Source: Xestospongia muta
Lineage: Eukaryota; Porifera; Demospongiae; Haplosclerida; Petrosiidae
Length of the DNA: 64,000 bases
Direction: 5' to 3'
NCBI GenBank assembly: GCA_963693285.1
Contig: OY848917.1
Location: 31,507,245-31,571,244, forward strand
The notes under the pieces were generated by a model. The model had not been told where the DNA came from, did not search any database, and saw only the letters and a list, made by a program, of their open reading frames with translations. Position numbers and translations under genes: made by a program. Below are positions 1 through 12,935 of this stretch, in pieces. Positions within the stretch are counted from its first letter, which is position 1, and each line of letters begins with the position of its first letter.

Positions 1-2336
1 TTATGCCTAGGTTTCTATTGTCATTGTCAAATCTTTAAAGAGTTGGCTAGATACCCGCCTATGTACACCTTAAAAGGTGTGGCTAGTTTAGCAACAAAAT
101 ATCAGTTCCATCTCTTTTAGTTACGTAATCCTTACTTTCTTTTACATACAAGGAAACAACAAGAGAACACATGTACATATCATGTTCAAGAACTATTGTA
201 AAAAAATGTAAACAAGAGTATGTATCATCTCATTCAAATTTCAAAGAAACATTACAGTCAAAGAATGTTTATGTTTATAATAATAACAAAAAAGTATAAT
301 GATGAGGTTTCTCCAAGGTACCAGTAGTGGTCAGAAAACAAGTACAAGTAATGATGAGTACAGTAGAGGATGGAATAAAACTAGAGAGAGAGAGAGAGAG
401 AGAGAGAGACGTAGTATCATCAAAGATCCAACAAGTATCTGAGCTTCAATTTAAGTTATATTGATGAATATATTACATCCAAGGGTTCTGAATATTTTCA
501 AGTCTAATGACAATGTTATTGATTCGTCCTTTTCACTGACAATAGCCTTGAAATAATACATTTAAGCAATATAATTTATATTTTGGAATAAATTAATTAA
601 ATAAATAAATATTTTGATAAATTCAAATGTAAACAATTGTATCTGTTTGAAAAGATACTATCCTTTGTTCCCCTGTCAAATACTCAACTGCATTCCTAGT
701 TAACATGCTAACACATCTGGTACCACTGGTTAGGCTGCAGCTCAGTATTACAAGCCAGAAGTCATGCAAAAACTAAACATACATGAAGTTATGATATAAT
801 TGTTAAGGAGCATACTGTGTGTGTGTGAGAGAGAGGGAATGCCATTAATTTGTACCATGATTTATCTTGTTTTCAAATAAATATCATTATGGTATTAACA
901 CATGCACTCAATTTAAATCTCTCACAATTATATTACCTTTAAGTTTCACACAACATGTTAACACAGGATTTCCCAAACTATATAACCTATACGCTTTGTC
1001 TTTGAAGTTAGTAGGGAATAAAACTAAAAGGTAAGCTACTATATACTAGATTAATATAATGTCTATTGTGGTCATTTAGAGAGAGAGAATTTATGGTTAT
1101 CCCAGCAAAAGGTATGTTCAGCTACTAAGTAATATGAGTATTACAATGTATGTTTTGAAATATAGATAATATTCAAGTTATAAAGGTAGAACAATTTAAG
1201 TAAGTTATTACACTTCATGATAATACTTATTATTTATTTACTATACAGTGTCGACATACAAATAGACAACAGATCAAGGAAATGTTGTAATAAAACAGAA
1301 TTGATAATTTTTGCTCTTTTTTAAATTTATTGTTTGTTTGCATTAACATTTATCTGTATCATTATTCCACTTTTAGTACTTCATAAACCTTTCAAATAAA
1401 ATACTCTGTTTTTTGTTAACATATCATGATCATTCAGGTTGATAATTTGAATATTTACATTATTGTTATGACTTCATTATTACACAACTATCCTTATGTG
1501 AATGCTTATTTGAAAATCACACTGGATATGGGCTGGTCTCTTTACAAATACTTTTAGAGTCTCAAGTTGGTATGTAATGGACATAAGCTTTGAGGTTGGG
1601 AAAGCTTAACTAACTGTTTACATGTAGAGTGATCAATTTTTTCAGTAATGAATTCATGTTCTCAGTCTTTTTTTATTACTTTTAAACAATGAAATATGAA
1701 ATGTATGGCTGACAATACCGTCTAGATAAGACGCAAAGATCTTGAAAGATAAATAACTCAAAACACATACAACAATCCATTTTGTTAACAACTATTGTGT
1801 TTCTTACCTGATCATGGCTTAGCTTGTTCTTGTCAAGTTGGTAGCTCTCTATCTTGATCCTATATATAACAGATAAATAACACCTCAACATAGTAACATA
1901 AAAGAGGGTGAGATAATAAAATTAAACTTCCTTTAAGTCTCACTACCATGTACTCTTTGGACGGATAACAAAAAGTTAAAAACTCTCAAAATATCAATTT
2001 TTGAAATGTGCCTTAAAATATCAACTCCTATACATATTTTAACATGTTGGGAAGAACCAATGTGTACTACAATGAAGAATGACCTTATAAAGGAATTAAA
2101 AAGTTCATATCATCAATTATAAATAATTCATTCTAATTAATAATTATTATAATCATATTTTAATTAATGATAACTTACCTATAATTTACCCTACAATGTA
2201 CATGTGTGAGAAAACAAGCAATCTGTATACCCTTGGAGTGAAGTTTTAACATTTTTAAGACAGAAATTACTTCAGAGGGTAATAAAATAATGACCACCTA
2301 AAAGGACAAATAGGAATACCTACACTCAAGACACAT
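1..2336. other. Non-coding AT-rich stretch, 3' of the CPEB exon
   Basis: I see no convincing gene here. There is a short (GA)n tract near 382-409 and smaller ones near 825 and 1079. The open frames are short and lack family resemblance. Part of it may be the 3' UTR of the CPEB exon that ends at 2337 on the - strand. Confidence 0.5.
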
Positions 2337-2546
2337 TTAGCAAAATTTTTTTTGCTGAATGCCGAATGTGGGAATGTGGTTTTGTGTTCCCGGGGCTGAA
2401 TGCACAGACACCCAGCATTGATCACAGTAGTAATGAAGGCAATGGATATTGCCACAGAAGTATGGGGCAAATTGTCTATCACAATGCAAGCCATGACACT
2501 CATCACAGATCTGCTGGTCATCCAGAACATAGGGCTTGACTTCAAC
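2337..2546 (-). CDS. CPEB: CPEB (CPEB2/3/4-like), terminal exon with ZZ zinc-binding domain
   Basis: On the - strand a polypyrimidine tract and CAG (2549-2547) precede an open frame of 69 codons ending in TAA at 2339-2337. It begins VEVKPYVLDDQQICDECHG and continues FAPYFCGNIHC...YYCDQCW...H...H. This matches the C-terminal CPEB-type ZZ domain of cytoplasmic polyadenylation element-binding proteins of the CPEB2-4 subgroup, including the VEVKPYVLDDQ lead-in that follows RRM2. All eight zinc ligands (C-x2-C, C, C, C-x2-C, H, H) are visible. CPEBs bind U-rich 3' UTR elements and control poly(A) tail length and translation. The upstream exons with both RRMs were not found in the next several kb, so this is either the last exon after a long intron or an orphan exon. 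The tail after the ZZ domain is short. Confidence 0.85.
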   Translation of the reverse strand, partial: VEVKPYVLDDQQICDECHGLHCDRQFAPYFCGNIHCLHYYCDQCWVSVHSAPGTQNHIPTFGIQQKKFC

Positions 2547-2990
2547 CTGAAAAAAAGAGAATTACAAAACTAACCCAAATTTTAATATGTACACATCAGT
2601 AGTCACTTCAGTTAAAAGCAGTTTCAAAATATTGCAGATCTCCTAACTAAGCACTGATCTCAACTAAAACACTGTTACATGTATAGTCTCAATTATATAT
2701 ACTAGTATATTCTATTAGTATGGACTGTCATTGCACACACATACATTCTAAGAAGTTGATGTTCAGTGCCTGTACAATGCAGGTACAAGCTACTTAAAAC
2801 TATTGTCACGTTTCAAAACTGCTCCATCCATTACACGTGTATTTGTAATGCATACTAACACATCCTGACTGCAGTAACAAAAAGGGACAAACAGGCAGAC
2901 ATGACACACAACAGTGTGTGCATGGAGTAGCTATAGTGTAGTATCATGTAGCTATTACAATGCTGATGTGTGTATGTGTTATTATATTAC
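2547..2990. other. Upstream intron or spacer of the CPEB exon
   Basis: AT-rich, no open frame of note. If the CPEB gene is intact this is the 3' end of its last intron; the polypyrimidine tract lies at about 2550-2560. Confidence 0.4.
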
Positions 2991-2994
2991 ATTC

Positions 2995-3445
2995 TTGTCT
3001 ATATCAACAGTAGTATCAAGAACATCATCAAGAAAAACAGAAGCTTAAAACTCGCAAAAGAATTTTCAGGCTGCAGAGGTCAAGTGCCGTTTCTCGAAAA
3101 GTAAAAAACTTAACATCGAGATTTTTTAGTATGTTGTAAGCAATCTTAGTGGAATATGGATCAGCAAGACAGAAGGCCGTTGGTCGAAGTAATCGTTAGA
3201 AAAGTTCTGATAAGTGTTTTGTGGACTTGGAGCAAAGTAAAGCATTCAGGAAACATCTCAAAGCACTGAAAACACTGCTACTATTAGATAATATATGGAT
3301 TTATATTTGTACTATGGGACGTTTCCAAAGAACGCTTCATTTTCAAGTTACAATAAATTTTGCATATGAAATATTGAAATATTTTAACAGGCTGCAGAGG
3401 TCAAGTGACGTTTCTTGAAAAGTAAAAAAATACTAACATAACCCA
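2995..3445 (+). mobile_element. Truncated copy of the 20.4 kb / 32.7 kb transposon
   Basis: The segment from 'caacagtagtatcaagaac' (about 3006) to 'cgtttcttgaaaag' (about 3421) matches the inner parts of the elements at 20447-21331 (reverse) and 32750-34014. The terminal inverted repeats present in those copies are missing, so this is a relic. It holds one copy of a 60-65 codon frame (3221-3418) found in all copies. Confidence 0.7.
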
Positions 3446-3755
3446 CATCCAATTTTTTTTTCGCAGCCCTCCGAAAAACAAATTTAATGCTACCTTCCGA
3501 TCTCCGCTTCCAGGGAACCATGATCAAAAAGACCGCCCGCTCCATCACCTTAAAATTGAAATCACGCCACTTTTAATAGTTAATTAACCACTGAAACCCG
3601 CAGGAAATTCAAAACTTTTCAAAAGTGATCAGTTTTGCTGAAACCAGAAAGAAACCCATTAATTAAAACCAGGAAATTGCTTTGATTGGCTTTGATTGCT
3701 TCCCTGAGGCCCTGGCGTCACTGGTGCTGTGGTTTGTTTAACAATTTATAATGAA
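3446..3755. other. Spacer, somewhat GC-richer than its surroundings
   Basis: No gene recognised. The stretch 3470-3740 has more G+C than neighbouring DNA and may belong to an insertion whose limits I cannot define. Confidence 0.3.
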
Positions 3756-4349
3756 TTAAATAGTTTTAATAGGTCTAACAGAAATAACAGGTTTAACAGG
3801 CCTAGTTGTATATTTTATTTCTTGTTCTGATTTTTTAATCATAAATTGAGTTTCTGATAATCTTTGTCTCATTTCATCGAGTTCTATTTTTAATTTTTTA
3901 ATTTCTTCTTTTAGTATTCTCGTTTCATCAACTTCTGTTTTTAATTTTTTAATTTCTTCTTTTAGTATTCTATTTTCTTCTCTATTTTCCATCATTTTAG
4001 AACAATTCCATTGAACAGATTTTTTATTCCATTCGATTTCTTCTTTGTTATTTGTAATAGCATCAGTTATTGACATAGTTTTACCATATTCATTGAATAT
4101 TAAAGTATCACCGATAACTTGTGAATGAGAAATTACTTTTCCTTCTATATCAACTAAAGGTTCACCAATAACTTTGGAGTGAGGAATTAATTTTCCTTCT
4201 AAATCAAATAAAGGTTCACCAACAATATCATAATGAAAAACGGATTTTCCATTGACAACTTTATTGTGAACTGGTTTTTTGCTCCATAAACCGAAAACAT
4301 TGGTAAAACTAGGTTTTTCTTTTTCATCTTGATCAGGTTTACTTGCCAT
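3756..4349 (-). CDS. Unrecognised 197-aa protein: three short repeats plus duplicated coiled coil
   Basis: An ATG-initiated uninterrupted frame of 197 codons. I do not recognise the family. The first half has about three tandem 20-22-residue repeats of the pattern VIGEPL.D.EGK.I.HS (roughly residues 42-95). The second half is a highly charged coiled coil in which an 18-residue block (RILKEEIKKLK.E.DE) occurs twice, then a basic Pro/Val tail. No signal peptide or membrane segment is visible. It is divergent from the small ORF at 4588, with 238 bp between the two start codons. The very AT-rich codon use (AAA, GAA, ATT, AGA) is shared with that ORF. The pair could be remnants of a virus-like or Polinton-like insertion, but no capsid, polymerase or integrase gene was seen to support that. 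Confidence 0.5.
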   Translation of the reverse strand: MASKPDQDEKEKPSFTNVFGLWSKKPVHNKVVNGKSVFHYDIVGEPLFDLEGKLIPHSKVIGEPLVDIEGKVISHSQVIGDTLIFNEYGKTMSITDAITNNKEEIEWNKKSVQWNCSKMMENREENRILKEEIKKLKTEVDETRILKEEIKKLKIELDEMRQRLSETQFMIKKSEQEIKYTTRPVKPVISVRPIKTI

Positions 4350-4587
4350 TGTTGAAATAGCCGGAGATTCCTCTCCTTAAAAATTGCTCGAATGTTACTG
4401 ATGACTTGAAAACAATCAACCATACAAAAATTACAAAAACATGTTTACTTATATGCTAACAAAGTTATGACAGTTGGTTACATGTCGTTACAGTTAATTA
4501 GCACGTAGTAACAGTTAAAATTAAAATGGCTGATCAGTTTGTGAGTAAATAACATCAATAAATTAGTAATTATAAGTTATATTTTCA
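4350..4587. promoter_or_regulatory. Intergenic space between divergent ORFs
   Basis: 238 bp between the start codons of two divergently read ORFs. A shared bidirectional promoter would fit the arrangement, but I see no clear TATA box. Confidence 0.3.
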
Positions 4588-4851
4588 ATGGATAAAGTTA
4601 AAGCTGTAAAGAAATTAACTGATTTTGATAGAGAAGAGATTAAGAAATTGTTTCTAAGAAAACCAGATATGACTTTAGAAGATAAAAAAGATTTGGCAGA
4701 AGCTTTAGGATTAACGATAAGACAAGTAAAGGCTAGGTTATATGTGGAGAGAAAGATACAGAAAAAGCTAGCAGAGGCTCAAGCTGAACATGAGAAATAT
4801 GTACAACCAGAAATAAAAGATGATCCAGAATTATTGAATTATCCATTTTAA
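4588..4851 (+). CDS. Small homeodomain-like helix-turn-helix protein lacking W48/N51
   Basis: An ATG-initiated frame of 87 codons. Residues about 10-62 follow the homeodomain pattern: helix 1 FDREEIKKLF, helix 2 LEDKKDLAEALGL, then TIRQVKARLYVERKIQKKL aligned with the recognition helix usually written RQVKVWFQNRRAK. The Trp, Phe and Asn of WFQN are replaced by R-L-Y-V, so the invariant W48 and N51 are absent while the hydrophobic core and the terminal basic run are kept. The protein ends soon after an acidic tail. It may be a diverged homeodomain with altered DNA binding, or an unrelated three-helix protein. It is divergent from the coiled-coil ORF at 3756-4349. Confidence 0.5.
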   Translation: MDKVKAVKKLTDFDREEIKKLFLRKPDMTLEDKKDLAEALGLTIRQVKARLYVERKIQKKLAEAQAEHEKYVQPEIKDDPELLNYPF

Positions 4852-4879
4852 TAGTTGTATTTTATTTAATTTATTATAA

Positions 4880-5333
4880 TTGAGATGGAAAGAAATAGTA
4901 AACATAGAACTGTATAAGGATTAGTGAGCAAATGAAATCATATGTATATTGGTGGAAATGGTAAATATAAGTTTACTTATGATGATGACAGAGTGTATGC
5001 ATAATATTTTTGTGTAACAACAAACATTATCAAAGCATCTCTTGGTAAAGATAAAGATGAACTAGTCATGACAGAGCATATTTAGACGTTATGTATCAGA
5101 TTGAATATTATTATGGAAAAGTTAAGTAAAGCTGATAAAAATAAACAGAATATGAAAGAAAAGGCTGAATTAAAAGCTTATGCTGAAATGTTTCATCCAG
5201 GATATGCGTGTATACTGATTTTTATAGATATGAAATTAATGATATAACAGGAGATAAAACTTTGTACTTCGTCTCTAAAGATGTATTTATTACAGTTACA
5301 AAGCATGGAGTATCAGGTTTGATTTTTTCTGAT

Positions 5334-5340
<7 letters not shown>
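4880..5340 (+). pseudogene. Broken coding-like stretch
   Basis: Several short open pieces in different + frames read like one decayed coding region: a Gly/Tyr/Asp-rich piece near 4945-5000, a Lys-rich piece starting ATG at 5113 (MEKLSKADKNKQ...), and a piece from about 5208 (DFYRYEINDITGDKTLYF...) joined to the previous by an apparent frameshift near 5205. Codon use resembles the two ORFs just upstream. No family recognised. Confidence 0.35.
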
Positions 5341-6499
<1,159 letters not shown>

Positions 6500-6500
<1 letters not shown>

Positions 6501-6973
6501 ACCATTTATGTTTGATATTTACGATAATCCTTCAAGAGGAGAAACATGCACAAAAATGTAACTTAAAGGTTGTGTTGTATTTTCTACAGTTTATAGCAAA
6601 TTCCACTAGACTTTGTAAGCAATTTGGTTTCTTAAATTTACTTATACATGAATAAGAATATGTATAGATCTTTTGTGTCTTCAAATTAATGCTATAGTCT
6701 AAAGTCAACGAAACAGCTTTAGAAACTCAAAAGTTTTGGTATGAACCTATGGATGGATATATGAACAAAGTTTTTATAGGGTTCTAACGTTCTACTTTGC
6801 ATGATTTGATGAGAGAATCTTAAGAGTTTAGAGAACCACCTTGTAACCGTTGTAAGTCTAGAAAGGAGCTAAATGTATTAAATGTATACTTCTTGTGTGT
6901 AGCCTGAGTCAAATTATTCAATGTGTTCTGTAAATCATATTAATACTTTATTAATAATTGTTTTTATTTGCAG
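6500..6973. other. No recognisable gene
   Basis: AT-rich with many stops in all frames. Nothing recognised. Confidence 0.3.
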
Positions 6974-7063
6974 TGAACTATCTTCTCGTACTATTCATTA
7001 CTTTCCTATCATTGTTGCCCATGATGGAGGCACTCTTACCACTCAATGCAACCTCCTTATTGA
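6974..7063 (+). pseudogene. Isolated cadherin-like exon
   Basis: 'tttttatttgcag' precedes a 90-bp open stretch followed by the donor-like GTATAT. It reads ...HYFPIIVAHDGGTLTTQCN then LLIEV, which resembles the end of a cadherin repeat (the 'V.A.DGG......N..I.V' strand). No adjoining exons with DxNDN linkers were found, so it is a stray exon or relic. It is not a close copy of the 25.8 kb cadherin. Confidence 0.35.
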
Positions 7064-7450
7064 GGTATATCAATTTTTTGATACTGTTTCTGTCACAATA
7101 AGAGGAAATCCTAATGATTTCAATGTGTTGCTGTGTTTAGTCAACTGGTTAGTGCTATTTTGTAGAAGTGGCAGCAACACATGATTATGTATATGGGTAA
7201 GATTGATTCTCTCTCTCCTTCCCACACTCTCCAATCTCTCTCACAATCTCCCCCTCTCTCTCACACACACACACACACACAACTTCAAAATTTACACATT
7301 ATTTTATTTATTATACTATTTCTTCTTCAATCTCAGAATTTTTGTAATTGATTTCTATCCTTTGGATAACCAAAACAAGATATTAGATCTTGATACATTA
7401 GCTTTACTGTTCGTGGAACTGACAGAAAATGAGAAAAATACTTTAAAGTG

Positions 7451-7478
7451 CTATATATATATATATATATATATATAG
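7451..7478. repeat. (TA)n microsatellite
   Basis: Simple TA repeat of about 28 bp. Confidence 0.9.
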
Positions 7479-7550
7479 GTTGTTGTTTAATGAATTGTTG
7501 CTTGTTTACTGAATTTATTTATCGTATTTATTTACATTTTGTTAATGTAG

Positions 7551-7709
7551 GAAAACATGATTCTCTTTTACAAAATATGGATATGAGAGATCTGTTGAGA
7601 TAGAAACGGTTGAAACACAACGAGGAGGAAAGAAGCTGGTCGAGAAAACAGTTGACAAACTGTTGGCTAGGTTTACCAAAACCAGGAAGTAAAGCAAAGT
7701 CACCACTGG
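7551..7709. other. Exon-like block with splice-like borders on both strands
   Basis: On + the block follows 'gttaatgtag' and is followed by GTAAGAG; all three + frames contain a stop, though a long open piece (VEIETVETQRGGKKLVEKTV...) ends just before the donor. On - it is open and reads ...GDFALLPGFGKPSQQFV, loosely like a helix-hairpin-helix. I cannot tell which, if either, is real. Confidence 0.25.
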
Positions 7710-7759
7710 TAAGAGAAGACATAATATTGGGATAATTATTGTGTGAAAACATTAAGGAG

Positions 7760-9871
7760 AAACTTATTAAACTTATTCTATCATTTTATTAAGTATTGAT
7801 GATGTCCAGTCTCTCTGTATATACATGTACATCTATAAAAGGGTGTCTTTTCAGAGTGAAAACATTGAAATGAATGCTTCTGTTAAAATGGTTGCTACGC
7901 ACCAATTTTATATGGGAAGCTTTATATACAAGAAGACTTACAACTATTCTGCCTGCAAATAAATGTAAAGCAAGATGACGACTGCATAGCAACCGTTTAA
8001 ATTAAACAGGAATATCAGTTCAAAAGTTAGAATTCCAAAACGACCCCTTCTGTATATCGAGTCAATATTATAATGATAATTAGGGTGTTGTACAATGGTA
8101 GCTATAACTATATCTTCTTTAACTGCTAACAGTAAATATGTTAGTTGTTAAATACATGTAGGTCTGAATACTCAGTATTAATCATTTTACGTTTATCAGT
8201 ACTGCATTGACAATATGTTATAGTTAGTAGCCTAATGCTTTCTGAATTAATTTTGTTCCTTCACAATTAGTACTACTCAGTTTGTGGTGAAGAGGACTCC
8301 AATATCTCTCCGTTAATATTATCAATATCTCTTTAATGTTTATCCAGGTAAGGATAGTGAATGGATGGATAGATGGATACAAAACAATCTGTACTTTTCA
8401 TCATTATTAAATAAACTACTTCATTAGTAATAATTTTGTTCAGTTTATATAAGAATTTATACTCTTGTCAAATAAAATTGACTCATGATCATGGAGCAAC
8501 CAAAACAAAATTTTCGGACATGATGACTTCATGTATCATAAATGTGAATTTGTTGCTACTACGTCAGTGTTTCCTAAAGTATAGATGATCTATCAAGACA
8601 ACAGATTGATCTAAATACAGACATTTTTTTTTTATTACGATATTATATTCTTTATAAAAATGTTAGAAAAATTAAATTACAACAGTATAACAACATTGTA
8701 TAATTTACAACGTTAATACAATGGTATAAAAAACATTGTATATTTTACAACGTGAATACAACAGTATAAAAAACATTGTAAAATCAATGTATTTTTGTTG
8801 GTAATGCGTAAACAATCATGTTAAATTTTACAACACTTTTACATCAAAAAAACATGTAATACTACAGTAGTAATAAAACCATCAAATATACATAATGTAA
8901 AAAATACATGGTACTAAATGAGTGGAATATTTACTATTGTAAATGTAGTATAAACCATTCGATTTATATCATAAAAACAACAATTGTAAAGTGAAAATTA
9001 TCCCTGTGAGTTTTTGTTTAAATTATAATCATGAAAAGCTTTTTGTGTTGACTGTACTTTAGCTTGAAGTACTTAGCGAAACAGTGTGAGCTCTCATTAT
9101 TGTCAGTATACGTGTCTTAGACGCATTGGGATTAAAAGTAGTTCAAAGTTGTCAAGAAGTGTGTACCTGGAGAGTATGGTAGATTTGATACTTCTGCTAT
9201 TTGTCACTGATAAATTACCAGACACCTCTCCAGGCACAATCTACATGCCACAAACATAGTTTTTTATAGATGTCTATTAAATACTGATATATCCATGCAT
9301 TTTATAGAATATATCAAAATAATCAGATATAAACCACGTCTTTTTATTTGGAGATATTGTTCTAGTCTTATTCAATTCTTAAGGTGTTCAAAGTAATATG
9401 TCAGTAATATTTGATTCTCTCTATTACTTAGGTACCATGAAACTGGATGACCCTCACCATATATTGGTAATTTGGTATATCAGTATACATATATAGGCCT
9501 GCTTTTGCACAATCTCATAGAATCCATGTGGTTTATATAACTTGAAGTATTTTGTTATCATCACTTGTATATAGCCTACCAAGGAGTCATCCATCTTGTA
9601 CCACATTTTGTTATTTAAAATGTAGGAAACATAATGACTTTGTGTAAAAGATAGTCCATTGTGCTCTATCATTGCCATCAGGTTGAATATAACTGTAGCT
9701 CCCTAAATTGTACATGTGATAACTTCAAACTTTGCTTTAAGCTCTCGTGCATCACAAAGATGTAATTCTTCAGAAAAAGATACTAGTGATGTACATGTAA
9801 TTTGCTCTTTCATATTGTTTTATTGTCAAACAATGTGAAGAGTATACCTTTGTAATTGAAGTATTAAAAAT
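7760..9871. other. Intergenic, no gene seen
   Basis: AT-rich. Around 8690-8860 a short 'aacattgta...ttacaacgt' motif recurs several times, forming weak local repeats. No coding sequence supported. Confidence 0.4.
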
Positions 9872-12780
9872 AAACACAGAAAGAGTCATGGTTTAGACTA
9901 CAGTGAAAGTAAAGCTACAAAAAGGAAGTAGGCAGCTAATTGATGTGTTCATGCTCTGTAGTAAATGTTAATGTTCACTAGAACTTACTGATGGTAGTTA
10001 TTCTAGATCATAGTGGTAAATATATCACTAAAAACATCATGTCATTTTAACCATGGCTGTGGTTACCATAGTTTCATGTGAATGATGTACACTATGTAAG
10101 ACCAATATTAACTTATCACAAAGCTAACCTAGTAACTCACTAAGTTCAAAGCAAACTAGAAGCTAAAGAGTAGTCTTTGTAGTTTATTACCTAATAATTG
10201 AAGCCATTAGGGATACTATTACAACTAAACCAACCAGGAACTCAATGCTCTTTTAAGTATATTGACTAATGTAGACCTTACTAACGATAGCTATTCTGGG
10301 TTACACTGGTAAGTACTAGTGATCATGATTTTCACTATTCCTGTCAAATACACAACTACAAATATTATGTTATTCTATATTTCTTACATTTATATTTTCT
10401 ACCTATAAATGATATAAATATTAATTACTAGTAATTGCTTGGTAACAAAAGTAAACCAGAAGGAAATCTATAATATTGTAATAGATTTGTTGTTTTAACT
10501 AATCAATGGTCACTTATGTTACATACATACCTACAAATTACGTTAATCATTGATAGTACCAACAACATCTGCTGTTTTGATTACTAATTACAATGAAATT
10601 GACATTTATGCTCATAATCAGAAAAGGCATGGATGTGGTTAGAAGGGCTGTCCTAAGGTAAAGACCATGATCATAGCCATCAAACACATGTCTGATATTT
10701 ATAATTATTCATTTGTCTCACTAGAATGACATAATGTCATAGCTGATTAATTATTACATTTAAAACATGTCAAGTAGTACATTAATAATAAAAACTCTGT
10801 GGTATATGTATTATATGCAACTCAAATAACTCTATATAATGGTTGAATCAGCCAATCTATTTTATATGCATATACACTATAAAAATTAATATGCCATTTT
10901 AACAACTAATGGATTACCATGGAATATAGAATTTTTGTGAATTACTCACTGTGTAGTTTGTTAGTATGTTATACTATTACAAAGCAAAAAATTATACTGT
11001 GAGCAATTCATGTAAATTCTAGATTCCATAGTAATCCACCCATGTAAAGTACAAATTAGTTGTTAAAATAACATAGTAATTTTTTTAATTTTTACAATGT
11101 ACACAGTTAATATAAAAGTCTCGTTTATGACTTAATGTAAAGTGTTTCTAAAGGTCAAAGTACATGAGTATAACATCCATTATAATGTAGCTGATATTAG
11201 TAATTATAAACTACTATATTATGGAAGGTTGTAAATTACTAGATGAGCTCAAATACAATTCACTTACACAGTCTAGATCATTACTTTCTGATAAGTTCTT
11301 ATTCAACTAGATCTGTCTTAAACACAGAAAGAGTCATGGCTTAGACTACAGTGAAAGTAAAGCTACAAAAAGGAAGTAGACAGCTAATTGATGTGCCCAT
11401 GCACTGTAGTAAGTGTTAATGTTCACTAGAACTTACTGATGGTAGCTATTCTAGATCATAGTGGTAAATATATCACTAAAAACATCATGTCATTTTAACC
11501 ATGGCTGTGGTTACCATAGTTTCATGTGAATGATGTACACTATGTAAGACCAATATTAACTTATCACGATACTAACCTAGTGTAACTCACTAAGTACAAA
11601 GCAAACTAGAACCCAAAGAGTAGTCTTTGTAGTTTATTACCTAATAATTGAAGCCATGAGGGATACTATTATAACTAAACCAACCAGGAACTCAATGCTC
11701 TTTTAAGTATACTGACTGATGTAGACCTTATTAACGATAGCTATTCTGGGTTACAGTGGTAAGTATTAGTGATCATGATTTCACTATTCCTGTCAAATAC
11801 ACAACTACAAATATTATGTTATTCTATATTTCTTACATTTATATTTTCTACCTATAAATGATATAAATATTAATTACTAGTAATTGCTTGGTAACAAAAG
11901 TAAACCATAAGGAAATCTATAATATTGTAATAGATTTGTTGTTTTACCTAATCAATGGTCACTTATGTTACATACATACCTACAAATTACATTAATCATT
12001 GAGAGTACCAACAACATCTGCTGTTTTGATTACTAATTACAATGAAATTGACATTTATGCTCATAATCAGAAAAGGCATGGATGTGGTTAGAAGGGCTGT
12101 CCTAAGGTAAAGACCATGATCATAGCCATCAAACACATGTCTGTTATTTGTAATTATTCATTTGTCTCACTAGAATGACATAATGTCATAGCTAATTAAT
12201 TATTACATTCAAAACATGTCAAGTAGTACATTAATAATAAAAACTGTGTGGTATATGTATTATATCCAACTCAAATAACTCTATATAATGGTTGAATCAG
12301 CCAATCTATTTTATATGCATATACCACAGCTAGTCTAAAGTCTACTTTATAACATAACACTTTTAATGTCATTGTCAACTCACATGGAATAGGTGTTAAA
12401 GACAAAGAGGAGGTCATAAATGCACAAGAAGTTTCTATGGCCTGCAAGATATTTACAAGCTGTATAACTCCTTTATGAATTTGTCCCTAGAATCTACCTT
12501 TCTTAGCAAAGGGTTGAATTGACAACTCTCATCATATATTATATGCAACTCAAATAATTAGATGTTAGTCAATCAATTTTAAATATACATAGAGCTGATA
12601 GTCTAAAGATATAGTTTATGACATAATGTAAAAGGTTCTAAAGGTCAAAGCACATGAGTATATACCCTTCATTGTGATGTCGATAATTAAAAACTACTAT
12701 ATAATGGAGGCTTGTAAATTACTCTGGCACAATTCACTTATAAAGTCTAGATCTTTACTTTCTGATGAGTTCTTGATACA
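9872..12780. repeat. 1.45-kb tandem duplication
   Basis: The sequence starting 'aaacacagaaagagtcatgg' at 9872 recurs at 11320, offset 1,448 bp, and stays near-identical for about 1 kb (to 10875 and 12324). After an interruption in each copy the similarity resumes (about 11105-11305 against 12605-12775). Copy 1 carries a hairpin MITE (10876-11105) and copy 2 a different insert (about 12326-12600). Related, more diverged copies of the same family lie near 22840-24200 and 37800-38400. Confidence 0.9.
10876..11105. mobile_element. Hairpin MITE inside duplication copy 1
   Basis: A roughly 230-bp imperfect inverted repeat. Outer arms share 'ttttaacaactaat' (10905 region) and its complement 'attagttgttaaaa' (11050 region); inner arms share 'gtgaattactcactgt' and a near complement. 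It is absent from the corresponding place in duplication copy 2. Relatives with the same arms and loop lie at about 36120-36240 and 38620-38720. Confidence 0.75.
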
Positions 12781-12887
12781 CCTTGGAAGGCATGGATGAC
12801 ATTACAGTGAAAATAATTTCAAGCGTGTTTGAGCGCCCACGCATAATTTCCAGATAGAATTTACAATAGGTGTGGCTGCATCTGGTG

Positions 12888-12895
12888 TATAAAAG
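12888..12895 (+). promoter_or_regulatory. TATA box of the pyranose-oxidase gene
   Basis: TATAAAAG ends 40 bp before the ATG at 12936, implying a very short 5' UTR of roughly 15-20 nt. Confidence 0.6.
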
Positions 12896-12935
12896 GTGCC
12901 TATAGCGTTATTCCAACAAGAGAATTGTCTTCAAT

